Source of the DNA: CAWATG01 sp963785035
GTDB lineage: Bacteria > Actinomycetota > Acidimicrobiia > IMCC26256 > CAWATG01
Direction: 5' to 3'
NCBI GenBank assembly: GCA_963785035.1
Contig: CAWATG010000005.1
Location: 496,001 to 560,000, forward strand
Length of the DNA: 64,000 bases
The notes under the pieces are model-generated. The model had not been told where the DNA came from, ran no database searches, and saw only the letters and a list, made by a program, of their open reading frames with translations. Made by a program: the position numbers and the translations under genes. Shown in pieces: positions 25,681 to 35,362 of the stretch (within the stretch, counting starts at the first letter, position 1; every line of letters begins with the position of its first letter).

Positions 25681-26208
25681 CTAGTCCTGATCGACCTTGT
25701 GGCGCGTCGCCATCTCCAGGTCCAACTCGTCGAGCACACGGTGTAGGCGGCGACGCGTCTCCGAGGTCTGCGCTTCAAAATCTCGAAGCTGCGCCAAGGT
25801 CGCGGCCAGCTCACTCTCGGTAAGCGTCGGCAGGTTCGCCAACGTCGAATCCGAAACAAGCCGCTCAAGACCCCGCGTCCATTCGATGTCAGGAGAAGGG
25901 GCGAACTCGGCGGAAACCCTGGCGGATTCACTACCGGACCTGGCGAAATCGTCGGCAAGGATACGCGGCAAGGCCGCTATGAGATCACCAACCGAGCCAC
26001 CGTTCTTGCGACGGTCGAACTCCGCAGAAACGATCTCGATACGGGCTTGCGAGAGCCGGCGAACAAACGAAAGCTCGTTCTCAAGCTCCCGGCAGACCTT
26101 TCGTCGCTCGGCCAGATTGTCGGCGGTCGCCCCCGCGATGTCGGCCAAGAACTCCGCGTCCAGGACCTTGTCCAGCCGTCGGCGCGGGTGAATCGGATCG
26201 TCAGTCAT
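25681..26208 (-). CDS. RsiG/AmfC-like anti-sigma factor with two c-di-GMP signature motifs
   Basis: The 175-residue protein is mostly helical. RsiG of Streptomyces holds sigma WhiG when armed with a c-di-GMP dimer bound by two helices, each with the motif E(X)3S(X)2R(X)3Q(X)3D. Here helix 1 has E43, S47, R50, Q54 and E58 at exactly this spacing (Asp replaced by Glu). The C-terminal helix has E145, S149, R152, H156 and D160 (Gln replaced by His). The N-terminus RRRLDKVLDAEFLADI also resembles the family. A WhiG/FliA sigma gene is present at 53842, so a cognate partner exists in this genome. Binding of c-di-GMP is inferred from motif spacing. Confidence 0.82.
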   Translation of the reverse strand: MTDDPIHPRRRLDKVLDAEFLADIAGATADNLAERRKVCRELENELSFVRRLSQARIEIVSAEFDRRKNGGSVGDLIAALPRILADDFARSGSESARVSAEFAPSPDIEWTRGLERLVSDSTLANLPTLTESELAATLAQLRDFEAQTSETRRRLHRVLDELDLEMATRHKVDQD

Positions 26209-26291
26209 CGAAATACAGCGTAGTTGCTCAGCCGAAGCGGTATCTCACGCCTCCGCCCCTGTCCCGAGGATCCAGCCTGGCGCGCAACGAC

Positions 26292-27408
26292 CTAACACGC
26301 AGCTCGCAACGTCGGAAAGGGATTGACGCGTACGCCGCCACGGCGAATCTCGAAGTGGGTGTGGGCCGGGCCGTTCGAGGCGTTGCCCGAGTTCCCCGTC
26401 CGCCCGATCAGCTCACCTTGGTCGACTCGCCGTGCACCACCGACGATCGACTGGAGATGCGCGTAGTAATACGAATACCCGTCGTCGCCCTGAAGGATCA
26501 GCGCGGTGCCGCCGAGACCGCCACTTTGGGACGCCATCGAACCCGACACAACGGCAACGTTGGCCGACCCTTTTCCTGCGAAGAGGTCCGTTCCCTTGTG
26601 CGACCGACCGCCCGAACGCGGCTGACCCCAGTCGTTCGTGAAGGCAGCCGCCGAAACCGGACAGACCCAAGCTCGTCCACCCGTATTGACGACTTGGCTT
26701 GAGACGTCGGCTCGCGACCCGGGTCGACGCACGTGCCGATGCCTCTCGGCGGAGCCGAGCCTGGAGATTGCGCTGTGCGGTCACCGTCGCGCTGAGCCGA
26801 CCATCGAGTTGACGTTTCACGGCCCGTAGGTCAGCCAGCGCTCGCCGTTGCTCCTCCTTGCGCGAGGCGACTTGACCACGTAGCCGCTCGAGATCTTCGG
26901 ACAAGGCCGCAAACCGCGATGCCGTATCAGAGTCGAGCCCATTCACCCGTGCGAGCAACGCTCGACGCGTCACAGCATCCATCGCCGCGTCCATGCCCGA
27001 CGCGCTCGAACGCGACCTACCGAGACTGTTGGACTGCCCGGCCGACCGATACGCATCGATAGCCCGCTCTCGGGCCAGGTCGCGGAACTTTGCCGTTTCG
27101 CGCTGTGCCGAGGCGACCGAACGATCCAGTTGTGCGAGCTCGTTGCTCAAGGTCGCCAAACGGCTTTCTGCCTGGGCGTATCGCGCTGCAGCACTGTTGG
27201 CGGCGCGTTTCGCCGCCGCCACTTGTGCCTCCGCCTTGGAGACAGGATCCTTGGGCGCATCAATTCTGGCCTGCTCCGCCGGAACTTCCGAAAGCCGAGA
27301 CGTGCCACGACCGTCGGCCAAGGCAGTGGTTCTGGGCAGGACTGCGCTTGCACTCACGCCGAGCGCTAGAACACCTGTCACCAGGCCACGTCGCATTCGT
27401 CGTCTCAA
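26292..27408 (-). CDS. Secreted M23 metallopeptidase with coiled-coil domain, frame broken
   Basis: A signal peptide (RGLVTGVLALGVSASAVLPR) precedes a long coiled coil of about 180 residues (KAEAQVAAAKRAANSAAARY and following). In a second frame comes the LytM/M23 domain with zinc ligands: SHKGTDLFAGKG (H, D), HLQS and HTHFEIRRGGV. The break near 26690-26735 behaves as one extra base. The layout resembles EnvC/NlpD-type or septal peptidoglycan hydrolases and regulators. The TTG start overlaps the stop of the MoaD-like gene; an ATG four codons later is an alternative. Confidence 0.85.
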
Positions 27409-27750
27409 TGTTGCATCCGCCGTATGAAGGAACCATGGAGCAGGTCCAGCTCACCAGAGCCTCCGCTCACAGGAGGCAGGACCGCGACCTCATCGTCGGC
27501 CTGTGACGATCGTTGCACCACCATTCTCAGGCTGCTCTTCGTTCACCCAGACTGCGGCCGTTTCCAGCACTGCAGCGAACGCACCACCGAAGCGTGATGA
27601 CGCGTAGGCCAGCAGCGAGCCGACCGTAGCGGCGCCATCATCGGCGATCTCCGCGAGGGCAACCCTCACCCTTGCGTGCCCTGCCGTCTCCCGCGCGCTT
27701 GCAAACAGGCGAAGCACAACGGTCGGGCCGCTCGGCTGTTCCTGGCTCAG
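27405..27750 (-). CDS. MoaD/ThiS-family sulfur carrier protein, frame broken near the end
   Basis: The beta-grasp family is recognised from VVLRLFASARETAGHARVRV and VWVNEEQPENGG. After one extra base near 27500-27515 comes DDEVAVLPPVSGG, whose Gly-Gly is the thiocarboxylation site. The frame then continues for another 16 residues past the Gly-Gly before stopping, which is unusual because carriers normally end there; a further base error may hide the true stop. The best ribosome site (GGAGGT) points to a CTG start giving MSQEQPSGPTVVLRLFA. Role: sulfur transfer for molybdopterin or a related pathway. Confidence 0.75.
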
Positions 27751-27883
27751 GGCAATACCTCCACACGACCGTCAGGGGTGCACCACTTCACCGGTCGGAA
27801 CCGTGGCGGTGTATCCCAACTCGGAATACTTGCTGTTTACGCGACGCGCATCGGAGCCATGATCCGACGCCCGTCAGTCAACG

Positions 27884-28105
27884 TCAGCTGGTGCCGTTGA
27901 TCACCGGACGCTCCACACTGGCGTCGCCGGCTCCAGCGGTACCGGCATCAATCCGTGCCAGCGCCGCATCAACATCGGCGATTTCAGCCTCGAGATCTTC
28001 GAGGATCGCCACATCGGAATCACGTGCAGTCCCATCCCGAGACGTGAAATGCGCATCACCAGGCCGCGCCGACGGTACAGCCTCACTCCCTGGTCCATCA
28101 TCCAT
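27884..28105 (-). CDS. Small acidic protein resembling the coiled-coil part of DksA/TraR proteins
   Basis: The 73-residue product starts MDDGPGSEAVPSARPGD and has one helical, acidic stretch, ILEDLEAEIADVDAALARID, followed by AGTAGAGD. That stretch is like the helix that precedes the zinc finger of actinobacterial DksA/TraR-type proteins, but no cysteine is present. It lies 29 bases after the LON-domain gene. It may be a real finger-less relative or an unrelated small protein. Confidence 0.45.
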   Translation of the reverse strand: MDDGPGSEAVPSARPGDAHFTSRDGTARDSDVAILEDLEAEIADVDAALARIDAGTAGAGDASVERPVINGTS

Positions 28106-28134
28106 GCGCCCAAGGCTACCGCTCACGATCAATC

Positions 28135-28762
28135 TCAGGCATCGCCATGCTGGAGAACCATGAGATCAGCGACGTCGTCCAACAGGGCGCTCAGCACGGA
28201 AAGTCGCTCGTCGGGATCATCCACCGCCAGAACCCGCTGACGGTCCAAAGCCCCGAAGGGAGCCCGCGCCAGCGTCTGATACCCGGCACGTATGGGATCC
28301 GGATCCATCACCACCGTCGGTGCCGGAGGACCCCCGCAGCGCTCGACGACCTTCAGCAGCCGCTCAACGGCACCCTCGAGCACCGCCCGGGCATTGCAGT
28401 CCGTCGCGGCACGCTCGTTCTTGACACATTTCGACCTCGGCACGCGGATACGGGTCGTCGACCAACCAACGCTTGACACGAAGGCGCGCAACACCGACCG
28501 TAGCAACAAGCAGCCGTCCGTCGGCCAGCTCCTCGACACCGACGATGTGCGCCAGCGTCCCCACGCCGAATCGGGCGTCGCCACCGCCGACCTCATGACC
28601 ACGCTCGATGAGGACGACGCCGAACTCGCGGCTCCCGGTCATGCAGTCCGCCACCATCGCCCGGTATCGATCTTCGAAGACATGCAACGGAAGAGGCGCC
28701 ATCGGCACTAATACGACACCCAAGGGGAACATCGGCAAGGTCCGGGTATCGTCCAATTCCAC
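28135..28762 (-). CDS. LON substrate-binding-domain protein, frame broken
   Basis: The N-terminal LON (PUA-like) domain reads LPMFPLGVVLVPMAPLPLHV and FEDRYRAMVADCMTGSREFG, continuing to DGRLLVATVGVARLRVKRWL. After a break near 28420-28440 (one extra base) a helical part follows: AVLEGAVERLLKVVERCGG and LSVLSALLDDVADLMVLQ. There is no ATPase or protease domain, as in stand-alone bacterial LON-domain proteins of unknown function. The GTG start shares one base with the stop of the upstream gene. Confidence 0.82.
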
Positions 28763-29580
28763 TAGTTGGCCTTCGCCCGTAACGCCTTCGCCTCGGCCAC
28801 CACGATCTCGGTCACGACGCCGCTCGCGTCGCATGCCAGATCATCGAGCAGTTGAGCAGCTTCGATATGCGAACCGAGCGTTCCCATCAACCGAGCGATC
28901 TCGCGGCGCTCGGAAATCGTGAGAGCCGGGATCCGCGAACGAATTCGTGCCACCCACACCGCATCACGGCGTTGACGGGCCAGCGTCGAGTTCTGCAGGT
29001 TGGCGAGCACACGAGCGACGATGGCTAGGCGCGACACCGGAACCAAGAATCCGTCGTAGAACTTCGCATCATCTCCGGCAATGCGGCGGAAGAGTTCACG
29101 ACAATCACCCGCATCGAGCTTCGCCCCTCCAGCGAAGGGATCGCAATAGGTCGCGGTGTCGTCACGTGAACGCACCAGAAAATGGCCTGGCATCCCGATT
29201 CCGTCAACGTCGACGCCGACGCGGCGACCGATCTCCATCAACACCACAGCCAGTGTGATGGGAATGCCAAGGCGCCGTTCGATGACGTCATCGAGATAGG
29301 AGTTCCGAGGATCGGAGTAGTCACTGGAGTTTCCTGCAAAACCGAGTGTCCCGAAGCAATATGCACACAAGCCATCGAAAGTCGGCTCATGACAGCCCTC
29401 CGCAAGGCTGTCCAATACCCCGATCGCCTCGACCACGTCCAGAGCCGGGTGTGCGTGAGCGGCAATGAGGAACATTGCCTCATCAAGTGGTGGGTCACCC
29501 GCCTCGATGAGCGCGACCAACCGCTCCGTGACACTTGTACCAGAGCCAGATCCCGGTTGTCCCGCCGTCATCGTCGTCAT
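28762..29580 (-). CDS. SirB1-type transglutaminase-like protein
   Basis: The family core is NSYLDDVIERRLGIPITLAV followed by VLMEIGRRVGVDVDGIGMPG and HFLVRSRDD, as in SirB1-family (transglutaminase-like) proteins. The expected catalytic cysteine of transglutaminases is not obvious at the usual place, so activity is uncertain. The N-terminal helices (LIEAGDPPLDEAMFLIAAHA) and a C-terminal helical part (RREIARLMGTLGSHIEAAQL) fit the family. It is coupled to the LON-domain gene downstream. Confidence 0.8.
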   Translation of the reverse strand: MTTMTAGQPGSGSGTSVTERLVALIEAGDPPLDEAMFLIAAHAHPALDVVEAIGVLDSLAEGCHEPTFDGLCAYCFGTLGFAGNSSDYSDPRNSYLDDVIERRLGIPITLAVVLMEIGRRVGVDVDGIGMPGHFLVRSRDDTATYCDPFAGGAKLDAGDCRELFRRIAGDDAKFYDGFLVPVSRLAIVARVLANLQNSTLARQRRDAVWVARIRSRIPALTISERREIARLMGTLGSHIEAAQLLDDLACDASGVVTEIVVAEAKALRAKAN

Positions 29581-29629
29581 TGTCTCACTTGGTGGCCTAC
29601 CCGACGAGGAGTACCACGCTCAGCGACAG

Positions 29630-31298
29630 TCAACCAATATCCACGGCGTCGGTCACAACGACCTGGTCGAAGTCCGAGATTCGCGCCGTGACGGTGAGAC
29701 GCCACCTCCCCGGAAAAGGGACCTCAAGCGTTCTGGAAACAAAATGGCTGCCAGTAATCGACAACATCGACACTTGAATCGGCTCGATTTCTTTCGATGG
29801 CAAGTCGAGCGCTACCGCAACCGAGACAACGTCCACCGGCGTTGCATCCTGGTCCGTGATCGTCACATGGAGCTCGTTGAATCCTCGACGTGCAGGGGAA
29901 ACGGAGATGTCGAACACGAGCGGTGCATCATCGATCGTGGTGACGAAAGTCCCCGTCGGGGCGGTACGCCCTGGTGCCGAACCCACGAGCGCACCGGTTG
30001 CCAACACGACGATCACTGCGCTCGCGACTTCGATCTTCACCGAGCGGACAAATCGTCGTGGATGTGCCAAGTCGCCGTTGGTGGACCTCCCCAACGCACT
30101 GCGTGCGAGGACGGCACTTCCGATGAGCGCCACGAACACAGCCAATTTGATGCTCAGCTGCCGGCCATACGTCGTGTCGAACAGGCGGTCGAAGGACCCG
30201 ACCTCGCGGACTGCACGGAGAACACCTGTGACAACTGCAACCTGCACTGCCACGAGAGCGACCCGAGAGTGGCGACGAGCGAAAACGGCAAGCGCTGTTT
30301 GGTCGGTCGTATGGACGCGGGTCGCGGCAATGGCGAGCATCGCAAGGCCGCCGATCCAGACCGATACGGCCGATACATGCAGCGAATCAATCGCAACATT
30401 GAGCAACGGGGTCGCACCCGAACGCGCATGGCCCGACAAAGCCGGCGTCGCTACCAGAAACAGACCGACGCACGCCGACAGGACCTTCGACGCACTCGTG
30501 ACCCGCGGCGCTGGAGAGAGCGAACTCGCACCATCGCCTCGTCCTAGACAGCGCCTTGAGTAATGGAACACCGAGCAGCAGAACCAGCGCGCGTGCGAGC
30601 CAGATCGCGCCGAACGGCGTGCGGACCACGTCATTCCAGAGGGCAGGGCGCAACGCCTCCCCTATGGGGAGTCCTGCGTCGTACGGTCCGGAGACCGCAA
30701 TCCCGCCGATCGTTCCAAGCAGCGTGACGGCCCACCCAAGCCAGATGACGCGACGCGCGCGGCGATCATGGCGTCCAGCAGGCCATAGGAACGTGACACA
30801 CACGAGTCCGCCGACCAGCACGATGATTCCAAGAAGGACACCGGTGCGTGTCGTGCCGTACGCAATACCTACAGCACGACTCCCCGCTTGGGAATCGAGC
30901 AACTCCCTGGACAAGCCCGCCGCTTTGGACGAATCCGCACCAGACCCGATACTGAACGTGAATGCACCGCCCACCGGGTGCGCGTCAGCCGAGACGACCC
31001 TCCATGTCACGACATAGGAGCCGTCGTCAAGGCCGGGAAGCGCCACTTCGACACGACGATCATCGCTTCGAGGATGGAATGGCGTGCCAGTCTTGACCCG
31101 CTCGCCTGCGCTGTCGAAGACACGCACGCCGCCAAGGGTCACCTCGACCGCCTCGGTGAAACGCAAGACAACCGACTCCGGAGCACGGCTGAGGACTTCG
31201 CCTCCCGCTGGCTGCGTGGCACTGATGGACGCGTGCGCGAAGGCGCTCGGCGCCTCCGCCACCGCAAGGACACTCCCTACCAAGACGGCGAGTCCCAT
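29630..31298 (-). CDS. CopC-CopD fusion, copper handling membrane protein, frame broken
   Basis: A signal peptide ends at PSAFA, placing His at the mature N-terminus (HASISATQPAGGEVL), the Cu(II)-binding end of CopC proteins. The CopC domain (residues about 22-120) is followed by CopD membrane helices. Part of this is read in a second frame from VTSASKVLSACVG onward, after one extra base near 30500-30560. The last 110 residues form a soluble beta-rich domain (FDISVSPARRGFNELHVTIT) like those appended to actinobacterial CopD proteins. It likely moves copper across the membrane for oxidases. Divergent from the next gene. Confidence 0.87.
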
Positions 31299-31457
31299 GC
31301 GTACGACGGCACTGGTAACGAAGCAGAGCAATCGCGAACCGTCAACGCTGCGCCGCGCGTCTTCAGGCAATTCGCGTGTCCCTTCTGGTGTCCCGCAGCA
31401 TCGACGACCGACGCACAGGTACCAGTATTGACCCGCAGATGACGCCACGATCGTCTC

Positions 31458-32648
31458 GTGTCGGCGCTACCCATGAATCGGGCTTCCGAACCGGAGTCAA
31501 CTGGGTTCTCCACTAGCGTCAGTATCGTGGGGCGACTGATCGGAGCCATCGAGCCAACCGCCGCTCGAAGACACGCACAAAGACCCACGTACCGAGTTCC
31601 CATCCCACGCGCCATTGCCTTGACCATGGCGAGCGTCGCCTGTGCGGCGGCAATGCTGGTTGCATCGGCATCACCGGCATCGGCTCACAGCAACGCTTCG
31701 GTGGAACCGACCAATTACCGCACCGACATATCCGGATTACGTCCCGCCGATCCCCGCATCAGGATCACAACCGCCGATCTCGGAACCCGCCTCGTGCTGG
31801 AGAACCACTCGAACGTCGAGGTTGTCATCATGGGCTACGACGGCGAGCCGTACCTACGAATCGACGAGCGCGGCGTCTTCGAGAATGTCCGCTCGCCCGC
31901 CACGTTCCTCAACCGCTCGCTGAAACCCGCATCAGATGTTCCCGGCGATGCCGACCCAGCGGCTTCGCCGCGCTGGAGGAAGGTCTCGTCGGGCTCGACC
32001 GCGCGCTGGCATGATCATCGTGCGCATTGGATGAGTCCACGAGCGCCCGCGGCAGTCACTCGAGATCCGCAGCGCAAACATGTCGTCATCGACAATTGGG
32101 AAGTCCCCATTCGCGTCGGCGGTCGGCGCGCCGTCATCGAAGGCGACGTCCGTTGGGTACCCGGGCCATTGCCGATTTACTGGCTGATGGCTGCGATGGC
32201 CTCCTTCGCAGTGGTGTTCTTGGTGCACCGCGTCATGGCGTGGCGTGTTGTGGCCTTGGGCACGGTCGGCGTCCTCAACCTGGCGGTGATCTACGCCATC
32301 GTCAACGTGTTCGGCGCATCAACTGCGTCGAACAGTTCCAAGTTCAGCGCAACCCTCCTTTCTTCGATCGGGGCGATCATCGGACTGCTGACACTCGGCT
32401 GGCTCTCCACCCCGATGTGGCGCAGGGCGGTTCCAGCCGTGCTCTTCACATCCGTGACGTCATTCCTTCTCGTCGGGCTCGCAAACCTGACGGTGTTATG
32501 GAAGTCACAGGTCTTGACAACAGGACCCCCGGATCTCGCACGCGCAGCGGTAATGCTCACCCTCGGTGCAGGTAGCGCTCTCGCTGTCATCAGCATTCGC
32601 GAATTGCAGCCGTCGGGCACCGGCCCCGATTTCGAGGTGCAGCGATAG
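31458..32648 (+). CDS. Secreted/membrane protein next to copC-copD
   Basis: A signal-like segment (ALTMASVACAAAMLVASASP) ends before ASAHSNASVEPTNYRTDI. A soluble domain of about 150 residues follows, with MGYDGEPYLRIDERGVF and a His-rich turn RWHDHRAHWM. Five C-terminal membrane helices begin at LPIYWLMAAMASFAVVFLV. The start is uncertain: GTG at 31458, GTG at 31527 or ATG at 31626. Its divergence from a CopC-CopD gene suggests a part in copper or oxidase biogenesis, by context only. Confidence 0.65.
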   Translation: MSALPMNRASEPESTGFSTSVSIVGRLIGAIEPTAARRHAQRPTYRVPIPRAIALTMASVACAAAMLVASASPASAHSNASVEPTNYRTDISGLRPADPRIRITTADLGTRLVLENHSNVEVVIMGYDGEPYLRIDERGVFENVRSPATFLNRSLKPASDVPGDADPAASPRWRKVSSGSTARWHDHRAHWMSPRAPAAVTRDPQRKHVVIDNWEVPIRVGGRRAVIEGDVRWVPGPLPIYWLMAAMASFAVVFLVHRVMAWRVVALGTVGVLNLAVIYAIVNVFGASTASNSSKFSATLLSSIGAIIGLLTLGWLSTPMWRRAVPAVLFTSVTSFLLVGLANLTVLWKSQVLTTGPPDLARAAVMLTLGAGSALAVISIRELQPSGTGPDFEVQR

Positions 32649-32658
32649 GCTCCGGGCC

Positions 32659-33081
32659 ATGCCGTCGATCTTCACGCGCATCATCAATGGCGAGCTACCC
32701 GGACGGTTCGTCTGGAGCGACGAGCGCTGCGTCGCGTTTCTTTCGATCGAGCCATTCAACACGGGTCACACCCTCGTCGTGCCCCGCGAGGAAGTCGACC
32801 ACTGGATCGATCTGGAGGCCGACCTCGCCGGACACCTGATCAAGGTCGCCCAGACCATCGGTCAAGCACAACGTGTGGCGTTCTCACCACGACGGATCGG
32901 GATGGTCATCGCCGGAGATGAAGTTCCGCACGTTCATCTGCACGTCGTTCCGATGAACTCGGTCGCGGAGTTGTCCTTCGAACACGCGGATCGACACGCG
33001 ACTCCGGAGTCACTCGACGCCGCCGCCGAGGCGGTTCGGGGTGCGCTGATCGAGCTCAACGCGACCGGCGTAACCACCTAG
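32659..33081 (+). CDS. HIT-family nucleotide-binding protein
   Basis: The 140-residue protein has the histidine triad HVHLHVVP near the C-terminus and the family start SIFTRIINGELPGRFVW, with FNTGHTLVVPREEVDHW in the middle. HIT proteins hydrolyse AMP conjugates such as adenosine phosphoramidates. The ATG at MPSIFTRII is chosen; the longer frame overlaps the upstream gene. It is convergent with the HDOD gene. Confidence 0.92.
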   Translation: MPSIFTRIINGELPGRFVWSDERCVAFLSIEPFNTGHTLVVPREEVDHWIDLEADLAGHLIKVAQTIGQAQRVAFSPRRIGMVIAGDEVPHVHLHVVPMNSVAELSFEHADRHATPESLDAAAEAVRGALIELNATGVTT

Positions 33082-33103
33082 CGCTTCCGGGTAACGCTGA
33101 CCG

Positions 33104-33940
33104 CTACACGTGTGTCGGCGTCGAAGCGTTGAGGAAGCCGGCGAACTGATCGAGTTCGACTCGGGTGAGCTCGACCAGCGTTGCGGGGTCATCCCCTGCG
33201 AATCCTGCAGCGTGTAGAGCCTGCTCCAACGTGATCGCGGCCTCGAACGGCTGCCCTGCGGTGCAGTGCGCCAAGAGGTCCGCAACGAAGACAATCCGAC
33301 CCAACACGCTCGTGCGAGCGTTGGGCAAGAGGTGATGCTCGCCGATCGCTGTCACAATGTCACTCGGAAAACGCATACGGTCCAGCGCACGACCTGCGAT
33401 GTCCGCATGGGTTACGCCAAGGTCTTCGCGCTCCACCCACGTCAACGATGTCGACTCTGCCACGGCCCGTGCCTGAATCTTGACGTACTGCGGGCCCAGG
33501 TAGCGTTGCAGCAAGGCGATACCGAGGTCGTTGAGCAGCCCTGCGCTGAAGGCCTCGCTCGCGGGAAAGCCGGTCCTGCTCGCCAGCACCGACGCTGCTG
33601 CGCCGGTCGCGAGCGAATGTTCCCAGAATCCCTCGGGGACGCCCGAACGGCGACCGACGTGAAAACCGAAGGCGGCGTTGGTGACGAGCGACCGCACAAG
33701 ATCGAAACCAAGCACCATGAGACCCTGGCGCGCGCTGGCGACCCGGCGGCTCATGCCGTAATACGGGGTATTCGCAAGCCGAAGCACATGCGCCGTCAGC
33801 GATGGATCAGTCTCGATAACACGACCGATCTCGCCCGAAGAGGCGTCCTCATCATTGAGGAGCTTCAGCAACCTCAACGAGGCCGCGGCACTCGGTGGGA
33901 TCTCGGTCACATTGTCGAGTAGCTCGTCGGGACTGAACAC
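33104..33940 (-). CDS. HDOD-domain signalling protein
   Basis: The HDOD domain occupies most of the 278 residues: IPPSAAASLRLLKLLNDEDA, then IGRVIETDPSLTAHVLRLAN, TPYYGMSRRVASARQGLMVL, SAGLLNDLGIALL and GEHHLLPNARTSV. HDOD proteins are regulatory relatives of HD-GYP domains and are often tied to chemotaxis or motility. The GTG at VFSPDELLDNV is chosen because GGGAGG lies upstream. It is divergent from bioA and sits close to the chemotaxis operon. Confidence 0.88.
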   Translation of the reverse strand: MFSPDELLDNVTEIPPSAAASLRLLKLLNDEDASSGEIGRVIETDPSLTAHVLRLANTPYYGMSRRVASARQGLMVLGFDLVRSLVTNAAFGFHVGRRSGVPEGFWEHSLATGAAASVLASRTGFPASEAFSAGLLNDLGIALLQRYLGPQYVKIQARAVAESTSLTWVEREDLGVTHADIAGRALDRMRFPSDIVTAIGEHHLLPNARTSVLGRIVFVADLLAHCTAGQPFEAAITLEQALHAAGFAGDDPATLVELTRVELDQFAGFLNASTPTHV

Positions 33941-34066
33941 CAGTCCGTCCTCCCTTTGTGGACAGGTTTCTCCACACCTTTCTTCGGACTTGCATTGGCC
34001 GAGGTTGAGCGATTTGGACGACTTTTCTTCCAGGCAGCTCAAGACCGTCGCCGTAGCATCGTGGCC

Positions 34067-35362
34067 ATGGACAACGCTCAGGTCTGGGCACTACGAGATG
34101 CGGCTCGCGTTTGGCACGGATTCACCCAAATGACGGCGTATACGGAGAGTTCACCGGTCATCGTCGAGCGAGCCGAAGGCCACGAACTCATCGACGTTGA
34201 CGGCCGCCGGTATCTGGACGCGATCTCGTCACTCTGGGTCAACACGCTCGGCCATCACGTCCCCGAGCTCGACGAAGCGCTTCGAGAACAGCTCGACCGC
34301 GTGGCCCACAGCACGATGCTGGGCAACGGCAACCGTGTAGTCATCGAGCTCGCCGAAGCTCTTGCAGGGCTCGTCCCAGTCGACGATCCGCATTTTCTCT
34401 TTGCCTCCGACGGATCATCCGCAGTGGAACAGGCCCTCAAGATCGCCTTTCAGTACTGGACGAATCAAGGAATTCAAGGTCGCGACACGTATCTCGCGTT
34501 CGACGGCGGATACCACGGCGACACCATTGGATCGCTCTCCGTCGGCGCGGGCGGCTTCGGAACAGACGTCTTCGACCCCCTGCGCTTCGGCGTTGTTCGA
34601 GCACCGAGCTATCGCGATCCACGTTGTTTCGACGCTGCAGCCGAGCTCCTTGCGACGCACGCGAATCGGATCGCGGCGGTCATTGTCGAGCCACTGGTGC
34701 AAGGCGCCGGCGGTATCTTCGTCGCTCCTCCCCACGAGGTAGGGCGGCTTCGAACGCTGTGCGCAGAGCACAACGTCCTCTTGATCTGCGACGAGGTCGC
34801 GACTGGGTTCGGTCGAACAGGTTCGCTGTTCGCGTCCCAAGAATGCGGCCTGCGTCCGGATCTCCTCTGCCTCGGCAAGGGCATCACAGCCGGCTATCTC
34901 CCCATGGCAGCGACTGTGGCGAGCGGACGAGTCTTCCACGCGTTCGACGGAGCCGACCTCGGCGAGCAAACCCTCTATCACGGTCATTCCTATGGCGGCA
35001 ACGCCCTCGCCGCGGCGGTTGCATTGCGACACCTCGAACTGATCGAGAGGTGGGACGTGCTCACAAACGTGCGAGCCCGCGCAGCGCAACTCGGTTCGCT
35101 CCTCGCGCAACGCTTGGCGCCTCTGCCGGCGGTCCACATGATTCGTCAACACGGACTCATGGCCGGCGTTGAACTCGCACCTCCCACCGACGGCCTTCGA
35201 TGGGGCCGGCGCGTGGCCAGCCAAGCCGTTGCACGCGGCGTCTTGCTGCGCCCTCTCGGCGACGTCATGGTCATCATGCCGCCTCTGACAATCTCGGCCG
35301 AGGAAATCATCCGCATCGTCGAGGTCCTGCACGACGCGATCGTCGCCGGCACCGAGTCATGA
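34067..35362 (+). CDS. bioA: Adenosylmethionine-8-amino-7-oxononanoate aminotransferase
   Basis: A class III PLP aminotransferase of 431 residues. The BioA features are LDAISSLWVNTLGHHVPELD, FASDGSSAVEQALKIAFQYW, FDGGYHGDTIGSLSVGAGG, LLICDEVATGFGRTG and the PLP lysine in LCLGKGITAGYLPMAA. It converts KAPA to DAPA using SAM as amino donor. The ATG at MDNAQVWALRDAARVWH matches family starts. Its stop overlaps bioF (ATGA). Confidence 0.95.
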   Translation: MDNAQVWALRDAARVWHGFTQMTAYTESSPVIVERAEGHELIDVDGRRYLDAISSLWVNTLGHHVPELDEALREQLDRVAHSTMLGNGNRVVIELAEALAGLVPVDDPHFLFASDGSSAVEQALKIAFQYWTNQGIQGRDTYLAFDGGYHGDTIGSLSVGAGGFGTDVFDPLRFGVVRAPSYRDPRCFDAAAELLATHANRIAAVIVEPLVQGAGGIFVAPPHEVGRLRTLCAEHNVLLICDEVATGFGRTGSLFASQECGLRPDLLCLGKGITAGYLPMAATVASGRVFHAFDGADLGEQTLYHGHSYGGNALAAAVALRHLELIERWDVLTNVRARAAQLGSLLAQRLAPLPAVHMIRQHGLMAGVELAPPTDGLRWGRRVASQAVARGVLLRPLGDVMVIMPPLTISAEEIIRIVEVLHDAIVAGTES

